6,941 bases of DNA from an uncultured Haemophilus sp. (GTDB taxonomy: Bacteria > Pseudomonadota > Gammaproteobacteria > Enterobacterales > Pasteurellaceae), in the NCBI GenBank assembly GCA_902482195.1, contig CABSZQ010000069.1, positions 1 through 6,941 on the forward strand, given 5' to 3'. The notes under the pieces were generated by a model. The model made no database searches, was not told where the DNA came from, and saw nothing but the letters and a program-made list of their open reading frames with translations. A program made the translations under genes and the position numbers. This document shows, piece after piece, positions 1 to 6,763 of the stretch (within the stretch, counting starts at the first letter, position 1; the number at the start of each line of letters is the position of its first letter).

Positions 1-179
1 ATATCATTGCAGCGAAGATTCAGGCGAGTAAGCGGGTGCTTCAGCGGCAGATTCGCAATTATGGCTAGAATGCGGCGATTCAAAGTGCGGTCGATTCGTT
101 GAATATTTCGCTGCGGCAGTTGAAAGGGGCGTCGGAGCTCGACCTAGTACACGGTATTGAGGGCGATGCGGCGGAATAA
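1..179 (+). pseudogene. cas1 remnant (CRISPR integrase fragment), 5' end outside window
   Basis: Reading from base 3 gives a Cas1-like stretch. It opens with IIAAKIQASKRVLQRQIRN, continues through an in-frame TAG (66-68), and ends with ELDLVHGIEGDAAE and TAA (177-179). Cas1 is the integrase that inserts new spacers into CRISPR arrays. The family's helical domain normally has a K-I-x-N-x-R-x-x-L-x-R segment and then, roughly 40 residues later, an RG-x-EG-x-AA-x-x-YF motif whose Glu is catalytic. Both landmarks are visible here at the right spacing. The reading frame stops right after the Glu motif, so the catalytic His and Asp further on are missing. Together with the amber codon this means no active enzyme. 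G+C is about 52% (94 of 180 bases), well above the genes that follow, which suggests foreign origin. The resemblance is to Cas1 of type I systems such as I-C, but the subtype is a guess. No repeats, cas2 or other cas genes are visible. Confidence 0.72.
83..91 (+). repeat. DNA uptake signal sequence (USS) inside the cas1 remnant
   Basis: This is an exact AAGTGCGGT, preceded by an A and followed by a partly AT-rich flank, as in the extended Haemophilus USS. It marks DNA for uptake by the Pasteurellaceae competence machinery. It lies in frame in the remnant (codons for Gln-Ser-Ala-Val). Confidence 0.9.
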
Positions 180-199
180 AACTTAATAAATTTGAATAG

Positions 200-205
200 T
201 ATAAT
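200..205 (+). promoter_or_regulatory. possible -10 element for queA
   Basis: A perfect TATAAT lies in AT-rich sequence 96 bases before the queA start. No good -35 hexamer is seen 16-18 bases upstream (the 17-base position reads TAAAAC), so this is only a candidate. It would give a leader of roughly 85 bases containing the C-rich repeats at 228-248. Confidence 0.35.
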
Positions 206-233
206 ATTTACCGCCCTACTCTATCTCTCCCCC

Positions 234-262
234 TTGTATTTCCCCCTTATTCGCTCTAGACT
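234..262 (+). promoter_or_regulatory. alternative candidate promoter for queA
   Basis: TTGTAT (234-239) and TAGACT (257-262) are separated by exactly 17 bases, with 3 of 6 and 4 of 6 matches to the sigma-70 consensus. Transcription would start near 269, giving a short leader of about 27 bases with no visible ribosome binding site. This candidate competes with the TATAAT at 200-205, and sequence alone cannot decide between them. Confidence 0.3.
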
Positions 263-295
263 ATGCCCCATTTTTAGCTTTCATTATTTATAATT

Positions 296-1387
296 ATGCG
301 TGTTTCTGACTTTCATTTTGACTTACCTGATGAGCTGATTGCTCGTTACCCTAAAGAAGATCGCTCTTCTTGCCGCTTGTTACAACTCAATGGCGAAAGC
401 GGAGAAATTTCTCACCGCACTTTTACCGATGTATTGGATTTAATCGACGAAGGGGATTTGTTGATTTTTAACAATACGCGTGTGATCCCTGCTCGTATGT
501 TTGGTCGTAAAGCCAGTGGCGGAAAAATTGAAGTGTTAGTAGAGCGTGTTTTAAGTGAACATCATTTTTTAGCGCATATTCGTTCGTCAAAAGCGCCGAA
601 AGAAGGTGCTGAATTATTTTTAGGTGAAGATAAACTCGGTGAAAATAAGGGCGTAAAAGCCATTATGGTTGGTCGTCAAGATACGCTTTTTGAAGTGGAA
701 TTAGCAGATAAAAGTCACAATGTGCTTGATGTGTTGCAAGAAATCGGTCATATGCCTTTGCCGCCTTATATTGATCGCCCTGATGAAGAAGCGGATCAAG
801 AATGCTATCAAACCGTGTATAACAAAGTGCCTGGTGCAGTGGCTGCGCCAACGGCTGGCTTGCATTTTGATGATGAGCTTTTACAAAAATTACATGAAAA
901 AGGCGTTAATTTTGAATTTGTGACTTTGCACGTGGGCGCAGGCACATTCCAACCCGTACGTGTTGAAAATATTGAAGATCACATTATGCACGCGGAATAT
1001 GTGGAGCTTTCTCAAGAAGTCTGCAATGCCATTATTGAAACGAAGAAAGCGGGTAAACGTGTGATTGCGGTAGGTACAACATCAGTGCGTTCTGTTGAAA
1101 CCGCAGCCCTATCAGCAGAAGAAAATGGCAACCCAGATTTAATTGAACCTTATTTTTCTGATACGTCTATTTTTATTTACCCAGGTAAATCATTCCGTGT
1201 GGTGGATGCATTGATTACTAACTTCCACTTGCCAGAAAGTACATTGATTATGTTGGTGTCTGCCTTCGCAGGCTTTAGCCACACCATGAACGCCTATAAA
1301 AGTGCGGTCGAAAATCGCTACCGTTTTTTCAGTTATGGCGATGCGATGTTCATTACCAAAAATCCCAATGTGAAAGGGTTAGAATAA
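296..1387 (+). CDS. queA: S-adenosylmethionine:tRNA ribosyltransferase-isomerase (QueA)
   Basis: QueA transfers and isomerises the ribosyl group of S-adenosylmethionine onto preQ1 already present at position 34 of tRNAs for Asn, Asp, His and Tyr, giving epoxyqueuosine. It is a cytosolic enzyme. The 363 residues are close to the 356 of E. coli QueA and colinear with it. Family blocks are [10 protein letters not shown] (58-67), [14 protein letters not shown] (71-84), APTAGLHF (184-191), [11 protein letters not shown] (211-221), [16 protein letters not shown] (311-326) and [12 protein letters not shown] (342-353). The ATG at 296 fits the conserved MRV-DF N-terminus. No Shine-Dalgarno sequence precedes it, and the only in-frame upstream ATG (263) runs into a stop at 275-277. 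Tgt, the preceding step of the pathway, is encoded next. A strong terminator at 1432-1455 lies between the two genes, so they are probably not one simple transcript. Confidence 0.98.
   Translation: MRVSDFHFDLPDELIARYPKEDRSSCRLLQLNGESGEISHRTFTDVLDLIDEGDLLIFNNTRVIPARMFGRKASGGKIEVLVERVLSEHHFLAHIRSSKAPKEGAELFLGEDKLGENKGVKAIMVGRQDTLFEVELADKSHNVLDVLQEIGHMPLPPYIDRPDEEADQECYQTVYNKVPGAVAAPTAGLHFDDELLQKLHEKGVNFEFVTLHVGAGTFQPVRVENIEDHIMHAEYVELSQEVCNAIIETKKAGKRVIAVGTTSVRSVETAALSAEENGNPDLIEPYFSDTSIFIYPGKSFRVVDALITNFHLPESTLIMLVSAFAGFSHTMNAYKSAVENRYRFFSYGDAMFITKNPNVKGLE
414..422 (-). repeat. DNA uptake signal sequence (USS), reverse orientation, in queA
   Basis: The plus strand reads ACCGCACTT, the exact complement of the 9-base USS. 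It is embedded in the codons for His-Arg-Thr-Phe near the start of queA. Confidence 0.88.
1300..1308 (+). repeat. DNA uptake signal sequence (USS) in queA
   Basis: This exact AAGTGCGGT has an extra A before it and CGAAAAT after it, which fits the extended USS consensus well. It encodes Lys-Ser-Ala-Val near the QueA C-terminus, where E. coli has Lys-Ala-Ala-Val. Confidence 0.92.
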
Positions 1388-1392
1388 GTGGT

Positions 1393-1421
1393 TTGACTTA
1401 TTTTCAACCAACTCATAAAAT
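1393..1421 (+). promoter_or_regulatory. strong candidate sigma-70 promoter for tgt
   Basis: TTGACT (1393-1398) and TAAAAT (1416-1421) each match consensus at 5 of 6 bases and are separated by the ideal 17 bases. This is the best promoter-like sequence seen in the window. The predicted start near 1428-1430 lies only a few bases before the queA terminator hairpin (1432-1451). The tgt mRNA would therefore begin with that hairpin and have a leader of about 70 bases. The -35 also falls inside the 3' arm of a small AT-rich hairpin at 1383-1402. Confidence 0.6.
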
Positions 1422-1431
1422 ACCTATCAAG

Positions 1432-1455
1432 AAGCCTGTACTAACAGGCTTTTTT
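1432..1455 (+). terminator. Rho-independent terminator after queA
   Basis: The stem AAGCCTGT (1432-1439) pairs perfectly with ACAGGCTT (1444-1451) around the loop ACTA, and the T run continues to 1455. It starts 44 bases after the queA stop. If the promoter at 1393-1421 is used, the same hairpin is also the 5' end of the tgt transcript. Confidence 0.9.
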
Positions 1456-1487
1456 ATTGAATAACAACCTACGAACTGTTTATTCGT

Positions 1488-2648
<1,161 letters not shown>

Positions 2649-2654
2649 TTGATG

Positions 2655-2697
2655 AAAGTGCGGTAGAAAAATGAAATGTTTTTTGACCGCACTTTTT
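2655..2697 (+). terminator. tgt terminator formed by an inverted pair of uptake signals
   Basis: AAAGTGCGGT (2655-2664) pairs with ACCGCACTTT (2686-2695), and the T run extends to 2697. Inner A (2667-2671) and T (2679-2684) runs can lengthen the stem. The two exact USS cores are 2656-2664 (+) and 2686-2694 (-). Inverted USS pairs serving as terminators are a known Haemophilus feature. The hairpin separates tgt from the hemerythrin gene. Confidence 0.85.
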
Positions 2698-2701
2698 AAC
2701 A

Positions 2702-2706
2702 AAGGA
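2702..2706 (+). promoter_or_regulatory. ribosome binding site fixing the hemerythrin-domain start
   Basis: AAGGA lies six bases before the ATG at 2713. It selects this start over the in-frame ATG at 2671, which lies in the loop of the tgt terminator and has no ribosome binding site. Confidence 0.8.
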
Positions 2707-2712
2707 AACCTT

Positions 2713-3225
2713 ATGCAAATCCTCGAACCTCAACAATTTGCCACTTGGAATGAGCCGATTGATATGCTTTATGCTTGTCATAGCAAAGTGAAACGCTTTT
2801 GCAAGCAGCTTACGATTCTTCCTGGCTACTTAGAAAAAAATGGCGTGAATCAAGCCGTATTAAATGATGTAAAAACCATTTTGCAGTATTTTAATCATGC
2901 TGCACCACTTCATCATGATGATGAAGAAAAAGATTTTTTCCCCGCTTTAATTGAAAAAGCGCCTCAAGCGAAAGAATCGGTGGATGAATTAGAACGCCAA
3001 CATGTGACTTTGCATGAAAATTGGGCAAAGCTTTCGGAGCAGCTAGAAGAATTAATTACCGAGAAACGTACTGATGTAGATGAAAGACTGATTACACTGT
3101 TTGTGGCGAGCTATGATAGACACATTGCCCTTGAGGAGCCGCTATTTGAGCTTGGTAAGCAATATTTATCAGCAGAACAACTCACGGCTATGGGCAAAAT
3201 TATGTTTGCTCGTCGCCAAGCTTAA
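2713..3225 (+). CDS. hemerythrin HHE cation-binding domain protein
   Basis: This is a 170-residue soluble, mostly helical protein with no signal peptide or membrane segment. The pattern of a di-iron four-helix hemerythrin-like protein is clear. His23 lies in helix 1 (YACHSKV), HAAPLHHDDEEKDFFPAL holds His62, His67, His68, Glu71 and Glu72, ERQHVTLHENW holds His97 and His101, and DRHIALEEPLF holds His137, Glu141 and Glu142. Likely ligands are His23, His67, Glu71, His97 or His101, His137 and Glu141, by analogy with the family. Such domains bind O2 or NO, store or sense iron, or protect and repair iron centres, and the exact role cannot be read here. The TusA-like gene starts 3 bases after its stop, so the two are probably co-translated. 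The reading frame also extends back to an ATG at 2671, but that lies in the terminator loop and the AAGGA at 2702-2706 favours 2713. No convincing promoter is seen between the tgt terminator and this start. Confidence 0.9.
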   Translation: MQILEPQQFATWNEPIDMLYACHSKVKRFCKQLTILPGYLEKNGVNQAVLNDVKTILQYFNHAAPLHHDDEEKDFFPALIEKAPQAKESVDELERQHVTLHENWAKLSEQLEELITEKRTDVDERLITLFVASYDRHIALEEPLFELGKQYLSAEQLTAMGKIMFARRQA

Positions 3226-3228
3226 ATC

Positions 3229-3456
3229 ATGAAATATCAATTAAATTTGACCGCACTTTCCTGCCCGATTCCGCTTTTAACCGCGAAGAAGGCGTTGGCA
3301 AATTTAGCGCCGAATGATGAATTAGTTTTGCAATTAAATCGTCAAAGTGCGGTAGAAAATTTTGTTGTTTTTTGTGAAGAAAATCAATGTGAATTAGTGG
3401 ATCAACATTGGCTTTCCGAGCAAATCTTCGAAGTTTGCTTGAAAAAAATCAATTAA
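3229..3456 (+). CDS. TusA/SirA-like sulfurtransferase family protein
   Basis: This is a 75-residue cytosolic protein of the TusA fold. The family signature is Cys12-Pro13-Ile14-Pro15 in [17 protein letters not shown] at the start of helix 1, followed by the usual beta strand (ELVLQL, 31-36) and a second helix ending in FVVFCEE (Cys49). TusA proteins carry a persulfide on the CPxP cysteine and relay sulfur to partners, as in tRNA thiolation or molybdenum cofactor work in E. coli. The partner here is unknown. The sequence is only distantly like E. coli TusA (81 residues), so I do not assign that name. Extra cysteines at 54 and 70 could take part in redox chemistry. The start has no strong Shine-Dalgarno sequence and lies 3 bases after the hemerythrin gene, implying translational coupling and a shared job. 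Two uptake signals in opposite orientation are built into this short gene. Confidence 0.88.
   Translation: MKYQLNLTALSCPIPLLTAKKALANLAPNDELVLQLNRQSAVENFVVFCEENQCELVDQHWLSEQIFEVCLKKIN
3250..3258 (-). repeat. DNA uptake signal sequence (USS), reverse orientation, in the TusA-like gene
   Basis: The plus strand reads ACCGCACTT. It encodes Thr-Ala-Leu just before the CPxP motif. Confidence 0.9.
3345..3353 (+). repeat. DNA uptake signal sequence (USS) in the TusA-like gene
   Basis: This exact AAGTGCGGT is preceded by A and followed by AGAAAAT, a good extended match. It encodes Gln-Ser-Ala-Val and lies 86 bases downstream of the inverted copy at 3250-3258. Confidence 0.92.
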
Positions 3457-3491
3457 TCCAAAAATTCTAGTTGTTATTGCCTTCATCGGCT

Positions 3492-3519
3492 TTTACTGAA
3501 TGCCGTTTTATGGTATTTT
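3492..3519 (+). promoter_or_regulatory. candidate promoter of yajC-secD-secF
   Basis: TTTACT (3492-3497) lies 16 bases before TATTTT (3514-3519). The -10 is preceded by TGG, giving an extended -10 (TG at 3511-3512). Each hexamer matches consensus at 4 of 6 bases. The predicted start near 3526 leaves a leader of about 33 bases before yajC. The 102-base gap (3457-3558) otherwise holds only a weak CGGC/GCCG pairing at 3487-3505. Confidence 0.45.
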
Positions 3520-3558
3520 ACGCACACTTTTAACTTTTCATTTTATAAGGAAAACACA

Positions 3559-3849
3559 ATGGAAGCACAAAGCCCAATGTCCACGTTATTTATTTTCGTG
3601 ATCTTCGGTTTAATTTTTTATTTTATGATTTACCGTCCACAAGCGAAACGTAATAAAGAGCACAAAAAATTAATGTCTGAATTAGCGAAAGGCACTGAAG
3701 TATTAACCGCTGGTGGTTTGATTGGTAGAATCACCAAAGTCACTGAAGGTGCTGAAATTGTTATCGCGTTAAACGATACCACTGAAATCACGATTAACCG
3801 TAACTACATCGTTTCAGTATTACCGAAAGGTTCTGTAAAATCTCTCTAA
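3559..3849 (+). CDS. yajC: Sec translocon accessory subunit YajC
   Basis: YajC is a small inner-membrane partner of the SecDF complex, which helps SecYEG move proteins across the membrane. The 96 residues contain one hydrophobic segment at about 9-25 (LFIFVIFGLIFYFMIYR), followed by the family block RPQAKRNKEHKKLM (26-39). The conserved soluble domain includes GTEVLTAGGLIGRITKV (45-61), IALNDTTEITI (69-79) and a VLPKGSVKSL end. It is about 14 residues shorter than E. coli YajC (110), and all of the difference is in the variable N-terminus before the membrane helix. TAAGGA at 3546-3551 precedes the ATG at 3559. It is the first gene of the yajC-secD-secF operon, with secD starting 23 bases after its stop. 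Confidence 0.97.
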   Translation: MEAQSPMSTLFIFVIFGLIFYFMIYRPQAKRNKEHKKLMSELAKGTEVLTAGGLIGRITKVTEGAEIVIALNDTTEITINRNYIVSVLPKGSVKSL

Positions 3850-3872
3850 TTTAAATTCCTAAAGGGAAAACT

Positions 3873-5723
3873 ATGTTAAATCGTTACCCATTATGGAAGA
3901 ATCTAATGGTGATCCTTGTGGTCGCCATTGGTGCTTTATACTCTCTTCCAAATATCTATGGTGAAGATCCAGCGGTGCAAATTTCTGGTACTCGCGGACA
4001 ACAAGCAGACACCACCGCATTAACTGAAGTACAAAATGTACTGAAAGAAAATAACCTTCCAACCAAATCTATCGTTCTTGAAAATGGCTCCATTCTTGCC
4101 CGTTTCACCAACACAGATGACCAACTTCTTGCCAAAGATAAAATTGCAGAAAAACTTGGCAACAGCTACACAACCGCATTAAACCTTGCACCGGCAACAC
4201 CAGCTTGGTTAAGCAACATTGGTGCAAATCCAATGAAATGGGGTTTGGACTTACGTGGTGGGGTACGTTTCTTGATGGAAGTGGATATGAATTCTGCATT
4301 GGCTAAACGTCAAGAACAGTTACAAGACACATTACGCAACGAATTACGTAAAGAAAAAATTCAGTTTACGGCGATTAAAAATGGCGACAAATTTGGTACA
4401 ACGGTCACATTAGAAAACGCAGACCAAATGTCAAAAGCAGCGCGTATTATTCGTCAGTTACACCCAACATTAGACGTGTCTGACATTGGTGACAACACCT
4501 TAAACCTTGCCCTTTCAGAAGCGGCATTAACAGAATCACGTAACTTAGCCATCGAGCAAAACTTAACGATTTTACGTAAACGTGTTGCTGAATTAGGCGT
4601 AGCTGAAGCGGTTATCCAACGTCAAGGTGCAGAACGTATCGTAATCGAATTACCGGGTGTTCAAGATACTGCGCGTGCAAAAGAAATCTTAGGGGCAACT
4701 GCAACACTTGAATTCCGCATTGTGAATTCGTTGGTGAACCCAGAATCAGCAGCGCGTGGTATGTTACCTTCTGACACAGAAATCAAATATGACCGTCAAG
4801 GTAGACCTGTTGCACTTTACAAACGTGCGGTATTGGGTGGTGAACACATCATCAACTCAAGCTCGGGTTTAGACCAAAACACTAGTACGCCACAAGTAAG
4901 TGTAACCTTGGATAGTGAAGGCGGCGAAATCATGTCGCAAACGACCAAGAAATACTACAAAAAACCAATGGCAACCTTGTATGTAGAATACAAAGACAAC
5001 GGTAAAAAAGACGAAAATGGCAAAACCATTTTAGAGAAAAATGAAGAAGTCATTAACGTCGCAACCATTCAAGGTCGCTTCAGCTCTAACTTCCAAATTA
5101 CGGGGGTAAGCAGCTCTGCGGAAGCACAAAACCTTTCTATGTTATTAAAATCAGGTGCATTAATCGCGCCAGTGCAAATTGTTGAAGAGCGTACAATTGG
5201 TCCTTCACTGGGTGCACAAAACGTAGAACAAGGTATCAATGCAAGCTTCTGGGGATTAATTGTAGTTATCCTCTTCATGTTGATTTACTACAAAATCTTC
5301 GGCGTTATCGCAAGCTTCGCATTAGTGATTAACATCGTTTTATTAGTCGGTTTAATGTCTATCCTACCTGGGGCAACACTTTCCATGCCAGGGATTGCGG
5401 GTATCGTATTAACCTTGGGGATGTCGGTGGATGCCAACGTACTTATTTTTGAGCGTATCAAAGAAGAAATTCGTAACGGTCGTCCAATCCAGCAAGCCAT
5501 TAACGAAGGTTATAACGGTGCATTCTCCTCTATCTTCGATGCGAACTTAACCACAATTTTAACGGCTATCATTCTTTATGCTGTCGGTACCGGCCCAATT
5601 CAAGGCTTTGCGGTAACTCTTGCATTAGGTGTGGCAATTTCAATGTTTACAGCGATTACCGGAACACGTGCTATCGTGAACTTCATATACGGCGGTAAAC
5701 GTCTTGAAAAATTATCAATTTAG
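3873..5723 (+). CDS. secD: protein translocase subunit SecD
   Basis: SecD is an RND-family inner-membrane protein. With SecF it uses the proton motive force to pull exported proteins through SecYEG from the periplasmic side. The 616 residues compare with 615 in E. coli, and the two are colinear throughout. TM1 is at about 10-28. The large periplasmic region (about 30-455) contains GLDLRGGVRFLMEVD (124-138), RVAELGVAEAVIQRQGAERIVIELPG (from 237) and ILGATATLEFR (272-282). Five more membrane segments occupy about 456-605. They include GATLSMPGIAGIVLTLGMSVDANVLIFERIKEE (from 500), in which Asp520 corresponds to the proton-relay Asp519 of E. coli, and GYNGAFSSIFDANLTT (546-561). AAGGGA at 3862-3867 is the ribosome binding site. 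The stop lies 10 bases before secF, confirming an operon. I see no frameshift or missing key residue. Confidence 0.98.
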   Translation: MLNRYPLWKNLMVILVVAIGALYSLPNIYGEDPAVQISGTRGQQADTTALTEVQNVLKENNLPTKSIVLENGSILARFTNTDDQLLAKDKIAEKLGNSYTTALNLAPATPAWLSNIGANPMKWGLDLRGGVRFLMEVDMNSALAKRQEQLQDTLRNELRKEKIQFTAIKNGDKFGTTVTLENADQMSKAARIIRQLHPTLDVSDIGDNTLNLALSEAALTESRNLAIEQNLTILRKRVAELGVAEAVIQRQGAERIVIELPGVQDTARAKEILGATATLEFRIVNSLVNPESAARGMLPSDTEIKYDRQGRPVALYKRAVLGGEHIINSSSGLDQNTSTPQVSVTLDSEGGEIMSQTTKKYYKKPMATLYVEYKDNGKKDENGKTILEKNEEVINVATIQGRFSSNFQITGVSSSAEAQNLSMLLKSGALIAPVQIVEERTIGPSLGAQNVEQGINASFWGLIVVILFMLIYYKIFGVIASFALVINIVLLVGLMSILPGATLSMPGIAGIVLTLGMSVDANVLIFERIKEEIRNGRPIQQAINEGYNGAFSSIFDANLTTILTAIILYAVGTGPIQGFAVTLALGVAISMFTAITGTRAIVNFIYGGKRLEKLSI

Positions 5724-5733
5724 GTAGGATAAG

Positions 5734-6708
5734 ATGAGATTATTTGCAAAAGATAAAAACGGACATTTTATCCGTGAAGTGAATGGGATTAAATTGCCAT
5801 TCCCTCTCACTGAATTTATGAAAGTGAGATTTGTGGGGTATGCATTTTCCGCTATTTTGATGGCGATTTCCCTCTTCTTCATTATTACAAAAGGCTTCAA
5901 CTGGGGCTTAGATTTTACCGGTGGTGTGGTATTTGATACTCACTTCTCACAACCCGCTGATTTAGAGAAAATCCGTGGCACATTAAACCAAAACGGGATT
6001 TCAAGCCCAATTGTACAAACAACGGGTTCTGTGCAAGATGTCATGATTCGCTTACCAGCTGACAATAACGATTCTGCTATTGGTGATCACGTTAAAGGCA
6101 TGCTTCAAACGATTGATCCAAATATTCATATTAACAGTATTGAATTCGTTGGGCCTAACGTTGGTGAAGAGTTAGCTCAAGGTGCAGTTTATGCAACTCT
6201 TGCGACCCTTGCAATGATGTTGATTTATATCGGTTCACGTTTTGAATGGCGTTTAGCGGTTGGCGGTATCGCCTCACTTGCGCACGACGTAGTTGTAACC
6301 CTCGGAGTGTTCTCTGCATTACAAATCGAAATGGATTTAACCTTCGTGGCGGCAATTCTTTCGGTTGTGGGTTACTCCATCAACGATAGTATCGTGGTAT
6401 TCGACCGTGTGCGTGAAAACTTCCGTAAAATTCGTCGTGTAGATACCATCGATATTATTGATATTTCCTTAACGCAAACCTTATCGAGAACCATCATGAC
6501 ATCTCTCACAACGCTTCTTGTTGTGATTGCCTTGTTCTTCTTTGGTGGTCCATCAATTCATAACTTCTCGTTAGCGTTATTAATCGGTATCGGTTTTGGT
6601 ACTTACTCATCAATCTTTATCGCGATTGCGATTGCTTATGACGTTGGCCTACGCCGCGAACATATGATTCCACCAAAAGTGGATAAAGAAGTCGATGATT
6701 TACCTTAA
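5734..6708 (+). CDS. secF: protein translocase subunit SecF
   Basis: SecF is the second half of the SecDF RND-type translocation motor in the inner membrane. The 324 residues compare with 323 in E. coli. A cytoplasmic N-terminus of about 33 residues precedes TM1 (about 34-53). Next come the signature FNWGLDFTGGVVFD (55-68), a periplasmic domain (about 65-145), and five further membrane segments from about 148 to 305. These contain GYSINDSIVVFDRVRENF (213-230), with conserved Asp218 in the membrane and Arg225 and Arg227 just after it, then TLSRTIMTSLTTLLVV (249-264). The C-terminus is short and acidic (KEVDDLP). AGGA at 5726-5729, just behind the secD stop, is the ribosome binding site, so reinitiation from secD is likely. 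A strong terminator follows 23 bases after the stop. The N-terminal 30 residues differ from E. coli SecF but fit a start driven by this Shine-Dalgarno sequence. Confidence 0.98.
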   Translation: MRLFAKDKNGHFIREVNGIKLPFPLTEFMKVRFVGYAFSAILMAISLFFIITKGFNWGLDFTGGVVFDTHFSQPADLEKIRGTLNQNGISSPIVQTTGSVQDVMIRLPADNNDSAIGDHVKGMLQTIDPNIHINSIEFVGPNVGEELAQGAVYATLATLAMMLIYIGSRFEWRLAVGGIASLAHDVVVTLGVFSALQIEMDLTFVAAILSVVGYSINDSIVVFDRVRENFRKIRRVDTIDIIDISLTQTLSRTIMTSLTTLLVVIALFFFGGPSIHNFSLALLIGIGFGTYSSIFIAIAIAYDVGLRREHMIPPKVDKEVDDLP

Positions 6709-6731
6709 TCTATCAAACATCAGATAAAAAG

Positions 6732-6757
6732 AAAGCCACCATAACGGTGGCTTTTTT
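6732..6757. terminator. bidirectional Rho-independent terminator between secF and the convergent gene
   Basis: AAAGCCACC (6732-6740) pairs perfectly with GGTGGCTTT (6746-6754) around the loop ATAAC. The plus strand continues with T to 6757. On the minus strand the stem is followed by a T-rich stretch (CTTTTTATC), so it can end transcripts from both sides. Confidence 0.92.
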
Positions 6758-6763
6758 ATTGCT

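Noticed and set aside
289..294. A second perfect TATAAT next to the queA start
   Set aside because: Transcription from it would begin near 301, inside the queA coding sequence, and no -35 is present at the right distance.
1..295. CRISPR repeat array next to the cas1 remnant
   Set aside because: No 20-40 base direct repeats with regular spacing occur here. The only repeat is the 8-base TCCCCCTT pair.
180..295. Continuation of the Cas1 reading in another frame after 179
   Set aside because: One frame is open and contains TALLYLSPLYF, loosely like a Cas1 helix, but the similarity is too weak and the composition differs from the remnant.
1457..1484. Promoter-like TTGAAT and TTTATT (16-base spacing) before tgt
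   Set aside because: The start would be near 1491, within the Shine-Dalgarno sequence, so the message could not be translated normally. The promoter at 1393-1421 is much better.
2649..2677. Possible promoter TTGATG and TGAAAT (17-base spacing) for the hemerythrin gene
   Set aside because: Each hexamer has only 4 of 6 matches, and the start would fall inside the tgt terminator stem. It is too weak to annotate.
2671..2712. In-frame upstream ATG that would add 14 residues to the hemerythrin-domain protein
   Set aside because: It lies in the loop and 3' arm of the tgt terminator and has no ribosome binding site, whereas AAGGA sits six bases before the ATG at 2713.
3487..3509. Terminator after the TusA-like gene (CGGC/GCCG with following T residues)
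   Set aside because: The stem has only 4 bp with an 11-base loop. It overlaps the better-supported yajC promoter candidate.
4823..4831. Uptake signal in secD (ACGTGCGGT)
   Set aside because: It has one mismatch in the 9-base core, and the reading is explained by conserved SecD codons (Lys-Arg-Ala-Val).
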